From Roseburia sp. 1XD42-34 (GTDB lineage: Bacteria > Bacillota > Bacilli > Bacillales > Amphibacillaceae), in the NCBI RefSeq assembly GCF_009917385.1, contig NZ_QWLJ01000020.1, forward strand, positions 1-64,000: a stretch of 64,000 nucleotides of DNA, in the 5' to 3' direction. The notes beneath the pieces were generated by a model. That model had not been told where the DNA came from. It saw only the letters and a program-made list of their open reading frames with translations, and did not search any database. Positions 9,705 through 19,313 of the stretch are shown here, piece by piece. Every line of letters begins with the position of its first letter. Position 1 is the stretch's first letter. The position numbers were made by a program, and so were the translations under genes.

Positions 9705-10598
9705 ATGCGGATTGATGGTGTTTTTTCTGGAGGCGGCGTGAAAGCTTTTGCGTTTATTGGTGCAATGAAGCGGATAGAAGAAAACGGTTTTACATGGGAG
9801 CGTGTCGCGGGTACATCAGCTGGCGCAATTATAGCTTGTTTATTAGCGGCCAAATATACGCATCGAGAAATACAAACATTTATGGAACAATTGGATTTAA
9901 AAGATTTCTTAGATCCTCCAGCAATAGCAAAGTGGCTACCTGTAACAAAGTGGTTGTTTTTATATTATCAATTAGGAATATACAAAGGGAATAAATTAGA
10001 AAAATGGATTGCTGCAAAATTGGCGGCGAAGAACATTTACACGTTCAAAGATATACAACTAGGGTATTTAAAAGTCGTTGTCAGTGATATATCTTTAGGT
10101 AAACTAGTTGTTATTCCTGATGATTTGGAAAGAATTTACGGTATTTCGCCAGAAAAGTTTCCTGTAGCTAAAGCAATTCGCATGAGTGCAGGTTTCCCGT
10201 ATTTTTTCATGCCCAACAAAATGACAGCAAGTAACCAAGGGAAAAGTTTGATTATTGATGGTGGTCTATTAAGTAATTTTCCACTATGGGTGTTTGAAAA
10301 AAAACCTCATAAAAGGACTCGTCCAATAATCGGTGTGAAATTAACTACTACCCCAATTCAAGAATTAAAACCTCGAAAAATTAAAACAGCACTCCATATG
10401 TTTCATGCTTTATTTCTTACTATGAAAGAAGCACATGATGCCCGATATATTTCCACAACAGATGCAAAAAACATCGTTTTTATTCCTGTGCGAAATATTG
10501 AAAGTACTGATTTCTATATTGATCAAACTACAAAGGAAACGCTTATTCAAGCAGGATATGAATATACAGATACATTTCTCGATCGATGGCCCAAGTAG
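9705..10598 (+). CDS. yqhO: Patatin-like phospholipase family protein YqhO
   Basis: A 297-residue patatin-like lipid acyl hydrolase. It has the glycine-rich oxyanion region SGGGVKAFAFIGA (8-20), the nucleophile motif GTSAG with S38 (36-40) and the catalytic aspartate motif DGG with D185. It has no signal peptide and is expected in the cytoplasm or at the inner membrane surface. The natural substrate is unknown. I chose the ATG at 9705 because GAGGGG lies nine bases upstream; ATGs at 9672 and 9699 are in frame but poorly placed. Confidence 0.88.
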   Translation: MRIDGVFSGGGVKAFAFIGAMKRIEENGFTWERVAGTSAGAIIACLLAAKYTHREIQTFMEQLDLKDFLDPPAIAKWLPVTKWLFLYYQLGIYKGNKLEKWIAAKLAAKNIYTFKDIQLGYLKVVVSDISLGKLVVIPDDLERIYGISPEKFPVAKAIRMSAGFPYFFMPNKMTASNQGKSLIIDGGLLSNFPLWVFEKKPHKRTRPIIGVKLTTTPIQELKPRKIKTALHMFHALFLTMKEAHDARYISTTDAKNIVFIPVRNIESTDFYIDQTTKETLIQAGYEYTDTFLDRWPK

Positions 10599-10788
10599 TT
10601 TTCCTGATTTTCTTTTAGATAAGCAGACAAAACATAAGTACTTATCATCTGCGCGATATTTTCTGAAAATGGAAGTGAAGGCGTAAGTAGTAGATCAAGG
10701 TGAGTATAAAAGGATAAAGGATAAAGCAATTAATTAAATGCAGGTCATCACAACTAAGCTAAGATGAACAAAATGGATAGCTTCCTAG

Positions 10789-10977
10789 GAACAAAGACTC
10801 GGGGGCGTCCGGTTAGCAACGTAGCGACTGGAACGAAGCAACTAAAGTTTTAGGAATCACGGTGAGGTACGAACCAATGATGACTTATCGTAGGGCGATT
10901 CGTGAAGTCGCCTAGTTGTTGGGTTCATGCGCCGGACGTGGCTAGTCGGTTATTTCGTTACCCCCAAGCACCTCATT
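10789..10977 (-). repeat. Family A dispersed repeat, copy A2
   Basis: This is a minus-strand copy with its hairpin end (GAACAAAG read on plus) facing yqhO and its left end (AAATGAGGTGCTTG on minus) facing yqhP. It lacks the inner segment that carries the variable hairpin, so it is shorter (about 190 bases) than A1, A3 and A4. It lies between two convergent genes. Confidence 0.85.
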
Positions 10978-10997
10978 TATGCTTTCTTATCTTTTGA

Positions 10998-11042
10998 AAA
11001 AGAAAGGATCGTGCGTTAAAAAGACGCACGATCCTTTCTTTT
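10998..11042. terminator. Perfect 19-bp hairpin terminator at the end of yqhP
   Basis: AAAAGAAAGGATCGTGCGT (10998-11016) is the exact reverse complement of 11024-11042, with a seven-base loop. On the minus strand it ends in TTTCTTTT and terminates yqhP. The yqhP stop codon lies at the edge of the loop, so the last codons form one arm. It can also stop plus-strand reading from yqhO. Confidence 0.9.
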
Positions 11043-11393
11043 ATGTTTATTACCATCAATTACCCGTAAATGAGCTGCACGCTTGTTTCTTTTCTTTCGA
11101 AGTGCGTTAGATGGTTGTTCTTTTGTAGCGGTTGCTTTATGAACAGGTTTTTGTTGATGGTATTTGGCTTTTGATTGCTTTACCGCTTGCTTATATTTCT
11201 TCATTTCATTAGAAGAATTCTTTTTTCGAATAAACAAAAAATAGATAATCGTAAATAGAACGACTCCGACTCCGATAGAAATTAACATACTATTGATAAA
11301 ACTGACGGTGTTTGTAAGTAGCTGTGTCGTTAGTCCAATCACAGCTAAACCAATAATTATATACACTGGAATAGAAATAGATTTTCGCTTCAT
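11016..11393 (-). CDS. yqhP: YqhP family membrane protein
   Basis: A 125-residue protein with two membrane helices (about residues 6-25 and 33-53) and a long, strongly basic cytoplasmic tail rich in K, R and Q. Size and position (between yqhO and yqhR) agree with B. subtilis YqhP, which has no assigned function. AGGAGG lies upstream of the ATG. The tail could bind nucleic acid or acidic lipid, but that is a guess. Confidence 0.75.
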   Translation of the reverse strand: MKRKSISIPVYIIIGLAVIGLTTQLLTNTVSFINSMLISIGVGVVLFTIIYFLFIRKKNSSNEMKKYKQAVKQSKAKYHQQKPVHKATATKEQPSNALRKKRNKRAAHLRVIDGNKHKRKDRASF

Positions 11394-11821
11394 GACGTGT
11401 CCTCCTATCTATATTTATATTTTAAATCTCATAAACTGCTCCGAGGAATCATTGCTTTTGATTGACTCTTTGGAATGAAACAAACCAAGTGTGGAAACCG
11501 GTGTTGCATGATTTATTGTTCTAAAAAGTATACTCGAGTATAGTTCCTGCTTGCTTCCTCTTTTTCTAGTGAGCGTATGGACGATATCTTTAAAACGATA
11601 TATGTTTATGACCATCATTTATAGCATTACCTGTTTGATGATAAAATATTCCACTTTTATTCTTTGTAAGAAATAGATGGCGTAATTTTCTTATGTCTTC
11701 GCTTTTATTTTACTTCATTACTAGAGAAATAACTAGAAAAAACAGGATATAGTGAATGAATATATATTACCGGGATTGGTTCATCACAAATAGGTCATAC
11801 TACATATTGGAGGTGTTCAGA
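11394..11821. other. Intergenic region with a perfect palindrome
   Basis: Divergent promoter region of yqhP and yqhR. It contains the perfect 14-base palindrome TATACTCGAGTATA (11529-11542), a possible operator. No gene is supported here. Confidence 0.5.
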
Positions 11822-12349
11822 TTGAAAGAACAAAAGAAACAATTAGAACAAAACAAACATGAAACGCCAATGACTATATTGTCGAGATCGCTGTTAACAG
11901 GATTTATCGGGGGAGTAATTTGGAGCGCTTTTGGCACAGTTTTGTATTTTTTTAATTTTTCTCAAGTAGCTCCAAAATCGTTTGTTCTTAGTTCGTGGTT
12001 TCATGCAGATTGGATCGATACTTGGCTCGGAAATATTATGACCATTCTCATTATTGGAATCATTTCGATTGCAGTTGCGTTAGTTTACTTTTTGTTATTT
12101 AAAAAAGTAAATTCTGTTTGGATGGGAGTTGCTTTTGGGATTATATTATGGGGGGGCATTTTTTATGTGTTGAATCCCATTTTTACAACGGTTCCATCTG
12201 TTCAAAAATTGGATATCGATACTATTATATCAAGCCTATGTGCTTACATTCTTTATGGTACATTCATCGGCTATTCTATATCGTATGATTATCATGATTT
12301 ACAAGGTGCTAATAATAACGCAAATCAACCTGAGGCAAAGCAGTCATAA
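11822..12349 (+). CDS. yqhR: YqhR family membrane protein
   Basis: A 175-residue integral membrane protein with four predicted helices (about residues 25-48, 62-86, 98-120 and 134-155) and short polar ends. It belongs to the YqhR family, function unknown. The TTG at 11822 is preceded by TTGGAGGTG at good spacing; an ATG at 11756 in the same frame lacks this and adds residues with no family match. In B. subtilis aroQ (yqhS) lies between yqhR and papA, but here it is absent. Confidence 0.75.
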   Translation: MKEQKKQLEQNKHETPMTILSRSLLTGFIGGVIWSAFGTVLYFFNFSQVAPKSFVLSSWFHADWIDTWLGNIMTILIIGIISIAVALVYFLLFKKVNSVWMGVAFGIILWGGIFYVLNPIFTTVPSVQKLDIDTIISSLCAYILYGTFIGYSISYDYHDLQGANNNANQPEAKQS

Positions 12350-12451
12350 GCTTTACACGGCAAATTATATTATTCAAATAGCTATCTTTATGATAAACTG
12401 GATACAGCCGATTTTTCTGTACAAAATGAACTAAGTGAAGGGATGAGAAGG

Positions 12452-13513
12452 ATGAGCAAGCTTACCAAATTAAGACAATTGCTTCAAACAAAAGAAATAG
12501 ATGGTATTTTAATCTCTAGTTCTATCAATCGTCGCTACATAACTGGTTTTACCGGTACAGCAGGTGTGGCATTAGTAAGTCAAACTGACGCTCGTTTCAT
12601 TACTGACTTCCGTTATACGAAGCAAGCGAATGATCAGATTGCTGATTTTAAAGTAGTGGAGTATCAAAAGGGATTGAACGAAGAAATAAAAAGCCAACTA
12701 AAGGAAATGAACATTCAAACATTAGGATTTGAGAAAGAACATGTTACATATAGTCAGTATACAGCGTTTAAGGATACATTCGAAGTGGAATTGGTTCCTG
12801 TGGATAATATGGTGGAAGCATTACGGATTATAAAAACGAGCGATGAGTTGGACATTATGAAAAAAGCTGCAAAAATAGCAGATGATGCGTTTGAACATAT
12901 TCAACCGTATATTAAACCTGGCGTAAGAGAGATAGATATTTCTAATGAATTGGAGTTTTTTATGCGTAAGCAAGGTGCGACATCTTCCAGTTTTGATATT
13001 ATAGTAGCTTCTGGAAAACGTTCAGCTTTACCTCATGGCGTTGCCTCGGATAAAAAAATCCAATCTGGAGAACTTGTAACGATGGATTACGGCGCTTTGT
13101 ATCAAGGCTACTGTTCTGATATTACCCGTACTGTAGCAGTAGGGGAAATCAGTGAGCAATTACATTCTATATATCATATTGTTTTAGAAGCACAATTACG
13201 TGGTGTAACCGCAATTAAACCTGGCATTACTGGAAAAGAAGCTGATGCTGCTACAAGGGATTATATTAAAGAGAAAGGCTATGGCGACTATTTTGGTCAC
13301 TCTACAGGTCATGGTCTAGGTCTTGAAGTTCATGAGGCTCCTTCGCTATCTTTACGGTCAGAAAAACCATTAGAATCAGGTATGGTCGTTACCGTAGAGC
13401 CTGGTATATACATTCCTGAAGTTGGCGGTTGTAGAATTGAAGATGATGTGGTCGTAACAGAGATAGGAAATGAACGACTAACTTTAGCACCAAAAGAATT
13501 AATTCAGCTATAA
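12452..13513 (+). CDS. papA: Xaa-Pro dipeptidase / aminopeptidase YqhT
   Basis: An M24-family metallopeptidase that removes an N-terminal residue before proline. The protein is 353 residues from the second ATG, the same length as the B. subtilis protein. The N-terminal creatinase-like domain (1-125) is followed by the pita-bread domain. Metal ligands are D212 (MDYGA), D223 (SDITRT), H287 (GHGLG), E316 (VEPGIY) and E330 (IEDDV). The start at 12452 has GAAGGG nine bases upstream; the ATG at 12443 sits directly on that site. It lies 12 bases upstream of efp, and in Bacillus the two form an operon. Confidence 0.93.
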   Translation: MSKLTKLRQLLQTKEIDGILISSSINRRYITGFTGTAGVALVSQTDARFITDFRYTKQANDQIADFKVVEYQKGLNEEIKSQLKEMNIQTLGFEKEHVTYSQYTAFKDTFEVELVPVDNMVEALRIIKTSDELDIMKKAAKIADDAFEHIQPYIKPGVREIDISNELEFFMRKQGATSSSFDIIVASGKRSALPHGVASDKKIQSGELVTMDYGALYQGYCSDITRTVAVGEISEQLHSIYHIVLEAQLRGVTAIKPGITGKEADAATRDYIKEKGYGDYFGHSTGHGLGLEVHEAPSLSLRSEKPLESGMVVTVEPGIYIPEVGGCRIEDDVVVTEIGNERLTLAPKELIQL

Positions 13514-13525
13514 TGGAGGCATACT

Positions 13526-14083
13526 ATGATTTCAGTGAACGATTTTAAAACAGGATTAACAATAGAAGTAGATAATGATATTTGGCAAGTAATGGAATTC
13601 CAACATGTAAAGCCTGGGAAAGGAGCTGCATTTGTCCGTTCTAAACTTCGGAATTTACGAAATGGTAATATTCAAGAAAGAACGTTTCGTGCTGGAGAAA
13701 AGGTAGGGAAGGCACATATTGAAACAAAGAAGATGCAGTACCTATATGCATCTGGTGATATGCATGCGTTTATGGATACCAATACGTACGAACAAATAGA
13801 GCTATCCAGTAGTCAAATTGACCATGAGTTAAAATTTATGAAAGAAAATATGGAAGTATCTATTGTGACCTATGAAGGGGAAGTGCTAGGAGTACAGCTT
13901 CCAAATAACGTTGAGTTAGAAGTAGTCGAAACAGAGCCAGGTATTAAAGGTGATACAGCAAGCGGCGGTTCAAAACCAGCTACGTTAGAGACGGGTCATA
14001 CGGTTCAAGTACCTTTCTTTATTAATAAAGGAGACGTGTTGGTCATTAATACATCAGACGGAAAGTACGTATCAAGAGCATAA
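13526..14083 (+). CDS. efp: Elongation factor P
   Basis: EF-P binds the ribosome between the P and E sites and rescues stalling at polyproline. The protein is 185 residues with the usual three beta-barrel domains. The loop that reaches the peptidyl-transferase centre is [10 protein letters not shown], with modified lysine K32 (5-aminopentanol modification in B. subtilis). It is followed by the perfect terminator at 14084. Coupling with papA is conserved in Bacillaceae. Confidence 0.97.
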   Translation: MISVNDFKTGLTIEVDNDIWQVMEFQHVKPGKGAAFVRSKLRNLRNGNIQERTFRAGEKVGKAHIETKKMQYLYASGDMHAFMDTNTYEQIELSSSQIDHELKFMKENMEVSIVTYEGEVLGVQLPNNVELEVVETEPGIKGDTASGGSKPATLETGHTVQVPFFINKGDVLVINTSDGKYVSRA

Positions 14084-14120
14084 GTTTAAAAAACAGTCCA
14101 TAGGGGCTGTTTTTTTAAAC
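14084..14120 (+). terminator. efp terminator
   Basis: GTTTAAAAAACAG (14084-14096) pairs with CTGTTTTTTTAAAC (14107-14120). The second arm holds the T run. Confidence 0.85.
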
Positions 14121-14123
14121 TAT

Positions 14124-14356
14124 AAAATGAGGTGCTTGTGCCGAATAGCCACGTCCGGCTCCAGCACCCAGCAACTAGGCGACTTCACGAATCGCCCTAC
14201 GATAATCATCATTGGTTCGTGGTTAAGAGGAAGGCCGACTAAAAACGGGCTTGCCGCCCTACGTCGGCATACTCCTGTTGCAGGAGCATGATTCCTAACT
14301 TTAGTTGCTTCGTTCCAGTCGCTACGTTGCTAACCGGGCGCCCCGAGTCTTTGTTC
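14124..14356 (+). repeat. Family A dispersed repeat, copy A3
   Basis: A full copy starting with AAAATGAGGTGCTTGTG directly after the efp terminator. It has the variable hairpin CTCCTG (14272-14277) / CAGGAG (14281-14286). A1 uses CCACT/AGTGG at this place, so stem bases change together. The end hairpin is degraded (GGGCGCCCCGAGTC). Confidence 0.88.
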
Positions 14357-14663
14357 ATACAGATAATTAACGCCTCTAGAAAAATGTCTATTATACTAAT
14401 ATATCATTTGTGAAATCTTACCATAGATTAAAAATTTTCTTTCAATAGCTATTCAAATTATCTTCCACATGTAATCGGCCGCTTCCATTTCACGAAGAAC
14501 CTCAATAGGCTACTAAGCATAAAATCTAAATACAAGTCAAATGTTCCACTCATTTCTAAGATCCTTAGTTCGTGTCATTGCGATATAAACACTCAATAGG
14601 AAATGAAGAAAACCTCCATTCCATAAATTTTCACTAATTCATTATTACACGTTTACTGTAAAG
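14357..14663. other. Intergenic region before spoIIIA
   Basis: AT-rich sequence without a supported gene. B. subtilis has the small gene yqhV here; I see no remnant of it. Confidence 0.5.
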
Positions 14664-14691
14664 TCATATTTCGTTTGTTGATGCATACATT
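14664..14691 (+). promoter_or_regulatory. Sigma-E promoter of the spoIIIA operon
   Basis: TCATATT (14664-14670) and CATACATT (14684-14691) match the sigma-E -35 and -10 consensus, with 13 bases between. The spoIIIA operon is a classical mother-cell sigma-E operon, and the start codon of spoIIIAA lies about 40 bases downstream. Confidence 0.85.
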
Positions 14692-14733
14692 TACTAATAA
14701 ATGAAATTGCAAAAAAGTGAGGGTTAGAAGCTA

Positions 14734-15660
14734 ATGGATGAAATAAGCAGACTTTTTCCTGAACGATTGCAAAAAGAATTAAATCGTATACTTGCACATA
14801 GATGGGACACTTTACAAGAAATTCGTTTAAGGCTTCAACAACCTATTGAACTTATCTTTAATCAGACTCATGAACAGCTTGCTCACTTAGTTCCGGACAA
14901 GCATGATTTTACTCATATCATTCAGCAATTAAGTGACTATTCCTTATATCGAATGGAAGAAGAGTTAAGGGAAGGATATATGACCATCGAAGGGGGACAT
15001 CGCGTAGGATTATCAGGAAAGGTTAATACGTTACACGGGTCTGTAAAAGCTATTCAATATATTACGTTTTTAAATATTCGGATTGCCAAGCAAAAAGTTG
15101 GCACAGCGAATAAGGTGATCTCCTATTTATATCAACAAGGTTATGTTAATACGTTAATTATCGGGGCACCGCAAACAGGTAAAACAACTCTTATTCGCGA
15201 TATAGCGAGAATGATCTCGTCTGGTTGGAAGCATATTCCATCGAATAAAGTCGGTATCATTGATGAACGCTCTGAAATAGCTGCTTCTATTAAAGGGATA
15301 CCTCAACATGATGTCGGCGCAAGGACAGACGTGATGGATGCATGTCCTAAAGCAGAAGGAATGATGATGATGATTCGATCCATGTCACCTGAAGTTCTGA
15401 TTGTTGATGAGATTGGCGGTCAGAAAGACGTAGATGCCTTAATGGAAGCTCTCCATGCAGGTGTTGCTGTGGTATGTACGGTGCACGGCCATTCCCTAGA
15501 AGAATTAAAGCGCCGTCCGGGTGTACAAGTATTGCTTGAAGGGAGGATTTTCGAGCGTTTTATTCTTCTTAACCGGACGGCAGCATCTGGGTATACGTAC
15601 ACGATTTATGATGCAAACCAAAGAAATTTGCTTACGGAAAAAATGGGGGGGTATTCATGA
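14734..15660 (+). CDS. spoIIIAA: Stage III sporulation protein AA, ATPase
   Basis: The secretion-type ATPase of the SpoIIIA-SpoIIQ channel that joins mother cell and engulfed forespore. The protein has 308 residues, and Walker A is GAPQTGKT at 144-151. An acidic Walker B-like stretch VLIVDEIGG lies near residue 230. It is the first gene of an eight-gene operon behind the sigma-E promoter. Its stop overlaps the start of spoIIIAB by four bases. Confidence 0.96.
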   Translation: MDEISRLFPERLQKELNRILAHRWDTLQEIRLRLQQPIELIFNQTHEQLAHLVPDKHDFTHIIQQLSDYSLYRMEEELREGYMTIEGGHRVGLSGKVNTLHGSVKAIQYITFLNIRIAKQKVGTANKVISYLYQQGYVNTLIIGAPQTGKTTLIRDIARMISSGWKHIPSNKVGIIDERSEIAASIKGIPQHDVGARTDVMDACPKAEGMMMMIRSMSPEVLIVDEIGGQKDVDALMEALHAGVAVVCTVHGHSLEELKRRPGVQVLLEGRIFERFILLNRTAASGYTYTIYDANQRNLLTEKMGGYS

Positions 15661-16169
15661 TATGGATGGGAGCCATTCTTTTTATTACCACAACAACTTG
15701 GATTGGATTTGAATGGAGCAATCGGCTTGCCAATCGCCCCAAGCATATAAGACAAGTGAAGAATGCATTGCAAATATTGGAAGCAGAAATGATGTATAGT
15801 CACTTACCGTTACAAGAGGCTTTTTACACGATCCAAAAGCAGACACCTTTTCCCATTCATGCGTTTTTCGATCGGTTGTATAAAAATATGAATTATGAAA
15901 GTAAAGATTTTCAAGTTGTTTGGGAAAAGAGCTTAGATGCGTTTATGGATATATCTTGTTTAGGGAAGAACGAGCAAGAAATTTTGCGGCAATTTGGACA
16001 AACACTGGGAAAACATGATTTTCTGCAACAGCAAAAACATATCCAATTAGCTGCCAGTCATTTAGAACGGGAATTGGAAGCTGCTAATGAACAGTACCAG
16101 AGATACGGGAAAATGACGAAAAGTTTAGGCATATTATGTGGTGTATTTGTCGTATTGTTGCTTTTATAG
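15657..16169 (+). CDS. spoIIIAB: Stage III sporulation protein AB
   Basis: A membrane-anchored component of the mother cell-forespore channel, related to type II secretion GspF domains. It has 170 residues, with an N-terminal membrane helix (about 2-17), a helical middle, and a hydrophobic C-terminal segment (GILCGVFVVLLLL). The ATGA overlap with spoIIIAA indicates coupled translation. Confidence 0.95.
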   Translation: MIWMGAILFITTTTWIGFEWSNRLANRPKHIRQVKNALQILEAEMMYSHLPLQEAFYTIQKQTPFPIHAFFDRLYKNMNYESKDFQVVWEKSLDAFMDISCLGKNEQEILRQFGQTLGKHDFLQQQKHIQLAASHLERELEAANEQYQRYGKMTKSLGILCGVFVVLLLL

Positions 16170-16188
16170 GTGAAAGGAGTTTATCCCA

Positions 16189-16395
16189 ATGTTTACTGAC
16201 GCGACGATTTTATTTCAGATCGCAGGAATAGGAATTATTGTTGCTTTAATCCACACCATATTAAAACAAATGGGAAAGGAAGAAATAGCCCAATTTGCAA
16301 CGTTAATTGGTTTTATTATCGTACTTGTACTCGTTATAGATGGTCTATCGGATCTATTTCAGCAGATCAAATCCGTATTTCTTTATCAAGGGTAA
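16189..16395 (+). CDS. spoIIIAC: Stage III sporulation protein AC
   Basis: A 68-residue small membrane protein with two helices, the same length as in B. subtilis. AAAGGAG lies upstream of the ATG. It is a sigma-E-controlled part of the SpoIIIA channel. Confidence 0.93.
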   Translation: MFTDATILFQIAGIGIIVALIHTILKQMGKEEIAQFATLIGFIIVLVLVIDGLSDLFQQIKSVFLYQG

Positions 16396-16401
16396 TATGC
16401 G

Positions 16402-16794
16402 ATGGATATTTTACAGATCGTGACGTTAGGTCTTGTAGCTAGTTTGCTTTATATTATTTTAAAAAATGTGAATCAAACATTTGCGTTTTTTGTGATTTTA
16501 ATAACCGGTATTGTAATTTTTTTGTCTATTATCCAGCAAATCAATCATATATTTCAGCTGATTCGAACGTTAGGAGCTAAGGCGCAAGTAGATGGGATGT
16601 ATTTAGAAACTATTTTGAAGATTATTGGTATTGCTTATATTGCTGAATTAGGGGCGAGTATAACAAAGGATGCTGGATTAACCTCGGTAGCAAAGAAAAT
16701 AGAGCTTGCTGGAAAGATATTTATCTTATTATTGGCTATTCCAATCATAACCGCAGTCATTGAAGCCATTTTGCAATTTATACCTTCTGTATAA
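16402..16794 (+). CDS. spoIIIAD: Stage III sporulation protein AD
   Basis: A 130-residue membrane protein with four likely helices; its N-terminal half resembles SpoIIIAC. The family is a pair of related small membrane proteins of the SpoIIIA channel. It starts six bases after spoIIIAC, with AAGGG in the end of that gene as a possible ribosome binding site. Confidence 0.93.
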   Translation: MDILQIVTLGLVASLLYIILKNVNQTFAFFVILITGIVIFLSIIQQINHIFQLIRTLGAKAQVDGMYLETILKIIGIAYIAELGASITKDAGLTSVAKKIELAGKIFILLLAIPIITAVIEAILQFIPSV

Positions 16795-16846
16795 TCGGGT
16801 GCTGTATTGTTGGCAAATAAATCCCGGAAAGGAGTTTTTATCGTGG

Positions 16847-18037
16847 ATGAATTATAAACGTATATCTATGATTCTCTTATGTGCTTTTGGCTTTTTCTTT
16901 CTGGGATATGACAAAACAGCAGCAGAAACTACTAAAGAAACAGACGATTTAGTTGATGTGCAGGACAACATGTTAGAAGAGATATCTTTGGATGGAGTAC
17001 AAGCTTATTGGAGTAAGCTTGTAAATGAATATGGCGGATATTTACCAGAACTTGAAAAATCAAGCGTGTATGAATTTATAAAAAACCAAAATTCCTTGTC
17101 GCCAAAAGCTATTATTATCGGTTTTATAGAATTTTTATTTCATGAACTTATTTTAAACGGCAAGCTATTGGGACTGCTTTTAATGCTAACCTTATTTTCA
17201 GCGATGCTGCAGACGATGCATAATGCTTTTGAGACGGGTACGGTTAGTAAAATAGCCTACTTTGTTGTGTATATTGTGCTTATCTTTTTGGCCTTAAATA
17301 GCTTCTATTCAGCAGTGACGTATACCAAAGAAGCAATTGACGGTATGAGCAGTTTTATGATTGCGCTTCTACCTTTAGTTTTAGGATTAATGGCATCCTT
17401 TGGAAACCTTGTTGCCGTTTCATTTTTCCACCCGATTATCATCTTTCTTATTCATGCGGGTGGACTGATTGTTGCTAATTTTATTTTACCGTTATTGTTT
17501 TTCTCTGCCCTATTAGTGATTGTTAGTAGTTTAACGGAACATTATAAAGTAACTCATCTAGCTAATTTATTTAAATCCATAGCAATTGGCACGCTTGGTA
17601 TTTTTTTCACCATTTTTCTTAGCATTATGTCTGTACAGGGAGTAGCAAGTGCAATTCAAGATGGAGTAGCAATGAAAACAGCGAAATTTATCACCGGGAA
17701 TTTTATCCCAGTGGTAGGCAGGACCATGACAGATGCGGCAGATACGATATTAAGTGCATCTTTATTGTTGAAAAATGCAGTAGGAATTGTTGGGTTAATC
17801 ATTATTTTATTTATTGCTTTATTCCCAGCACTAAAGATTTTTGCTATTGCATTGATTTACAAACTAGCTGCAGCCATTTTGCAACCAATTGCAGACGGAC
17901 CAGTAATTACTACATTGAATACGATTAGTAAGTACATTGTTTTTATCTTGGCATGTTTACTGGCAGTATCGTTTATGTTTTTCTTAGCGATTGTCATTAT
18001 TGTCGTAGCAAGTAATATAACACTACTTTTACGGTAA
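16847..18037 (+). CDS. spoIIIAE: Stage III sporulation protein AE
   Basis: A large polytopic membrane protein, 396 residues, close to the usual 399. It has an N-terminal signal sequence (about residues 5-25, ending in TAAAE), a polar outer stretch, then about seven hydrophobic helices from residue 90 on. It probably forms the membrane core of the SpoIIIA machine, with the export-gate role suggested for the family. The ATG at 16847 follows AAAGGAG at 12 bases. An open frame back to 16760 would overlap spoIIIAD and has no support. Confidence 0.94.
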   Translation: MNYKRISMILLCAFGFFFLGYDKTAAETTKETDDLVDVQDNMLEEISLDGVQAYWSKLVNEYGGYLPELEKSSVYEFIKNQNSLSPKAIIIGFIEFLFHELILNGKLLGLLLMLTLFSAMLQTMHNAFETGTVSKIAYFVVYIVLIFLALNSFYSAVTYTKEAIDGMSSFMIALLPLVLGLMASFGNLVAVSFFHPIIIFLIHAGGLIVANFILPLLFFSALLVIVSSLTEHYKVTHLANLFKSIAIGTLGIFFTIFLSIMSVQGVASAIQDGVAMKTAKFITGNFIPVVGRTMTDAADTILSASLLLKNAVGIVGLIIILFIALFPALKIFAIALIYKLAAAILQPIADGPVITTLNTISKYIVFILACLLAVSFMFFLAIVIIVVASNITLLLR

Positions 18038-18053
18038 GGTGGGCGAGCTTAAA

Positions 18054-18674
18054 ATGGAAATGGTCATAGATTGGGTTACACAAATAATTTTATTTATTTT
18101 ACTTGCTACAATTATCGATTTGTTTATTCCTGCTACTTCCATGAAGAAATATATTAAGCTCGTCGTTGGATTTATACTTATTTTAATCTTATTAAAACCA
18201 ATATTTTTTATTTTTCAAATTGATGTTCAACGGGCATTAGAAACCTCTCTATCAGGGGTTTTTCAACAAAACAACCAGAATGATGCACTAGATAAATCCA
18301 TTGAAACACAAAAAAATGAAATAGAAGACAAACAAGATGCATATATTTTAGAACAAATGGCTGTCCAACTAAAAGAAATTGCAAAAGATCCGCTTCAGGA
18401 TAAATTCCAGACAGAGATTACAAATATTCAATTTCGATTTGCAAATGAACGAGAAAAGACGTATGAAAACTTGGATGAGGTCATTGTGCATGTAAATGAA
18501 TCAAAAGATGGGGAGGGAGCAGTGCGAATCGTAGATGATGTAGTAATTGATTTAGACAGCCCGGAACAATCAAGAGAGGATAATAAGCTTCAAGACATAG
18601 AAGCGATGCTTAATGATTTATGGGAGATAGAACAAAAGAAACTTTCATTGCAGTGGGAGGGAGGGAGATCTTGA
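18054..18674 (+). CDS. spoIIIAF: Stage III sporulation protein AF
   Basis: A 206-residue protein with two N-terminal membrane helices (about 6-27 and 34-54) and a soluble domain facing the intermembrane space with a ring-building-like fold in the family. The start at 18054 is preceded by AAGGTGGG; a GTG at 18039 is in frame but lies on that site. The stop overlaps the TTG start of spoIIIAG. Confidence 0.93.
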   Translation: MEMVIDWVTQIILFILLATIIDLFIPATSMKKYIKLVVGFILILILLKPIFFIFQIDVQRALETSLSGVFQQNNQNDALDKSIETQKNEIEDKQDAYILEQMAVQLKEIAKDPLQDKFQTEITNIQFRFANEREKTYENLDEVIVHVNESKDGEGAVRIVDDVVIDLDSPEQSREDNKLQDIEAMLNDLWEIEQKKLSLQWEGGRS

Positions 18675-19300
18675 TAGAAAAATTAAAGAAATTATTTCAA
18701 AAAGATGGGAAAAAACCACCTAAAAAAATTAGTTATATGATTATTTTAGCTTTAGTCAGTGTGATGTTAATCATCATCGGAAACATCTTTTCTTCCTCAT
18801 CTGAAACAGATTTTGACGATCCAATACAACAACCGATAGAGCAGACTAGCGAACCAGATGCAAAGGAAACGGCATCTTCAAAGGAAACAACAACTTCAAA
18901 TATGGAAGAACTGGAATCTATTTATACGAAGGACTTACAGGCATTATTAAATAAAATACAAGGTGTATCCGAAGCTGAGGTGATGGTAAACCTGGAATCT
19001 ACAAGTATCAAGGTATATGAGAAAAACTTAATCAAAGGGCAACAAACAACAGAAGAAACTGATACAAATGGTGGAACCAGAGAAACAGAAGATGGTACAG
19101 AAGAAACACAGACAGTGTTGGTTAGACAAGGAGAAAAGGAAGTTCCCTTGCTTATTCAAACGAAAAAACCGCAAGTCAGAGGTGTATTTGTTGTAGCTAA
19201 GGGCGCAGATCATGCAACGGTTAAAAAATGGATTATTGAAGCTGTTTCCCGTGTGTTAGACGTACCTACACACCGGGTATCCGTAATGCCAAAGAATTAA
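18671..19300 (+). CDS. spoIIIAG: Stage III sporulation protein AG
   Basis: The protein of the family that forms a large ring in the intermembrane space, related to FliF/YscJ ring-building proteins. It has 209 residues: one membrane helix (about 24-42), an acidic linker rich in E, T and S, and a C-terminal ring-building domain ending in SRVLDVPTHRVSVMPKN. It starts with TTG at 18671 behind GGGAGGGAGGGAG and overlaps spoIIIAF as TTGA. Confidence 0.93.
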   Translation: MIEKLKKLFQKDGKKPPKKISYMIILALVSVMLIIIGNIFSSSSETDFDDPIQQPIEQTSEPDAKETASSKETTTSNMEELESIYTKDLQALLNKIQGVSEAEVMVNLESTSIKVYEKNLIKGQQTTEETDTNGGTRETEDGTEETQTVLVRQGEKEVPLLIQTKKPQVRGVFVVAKGADHATVKKWIIEAVSRVLDVPTHRVSVMPKN

Positions 19301-19313
19301 GGGAGGAATAGAA

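Noticed and set aside
11415-11618. 67-codon minus-strand frame upstream of yqhP
   Set aside because: It spans the divergent promoter region and has no protein-like composition.
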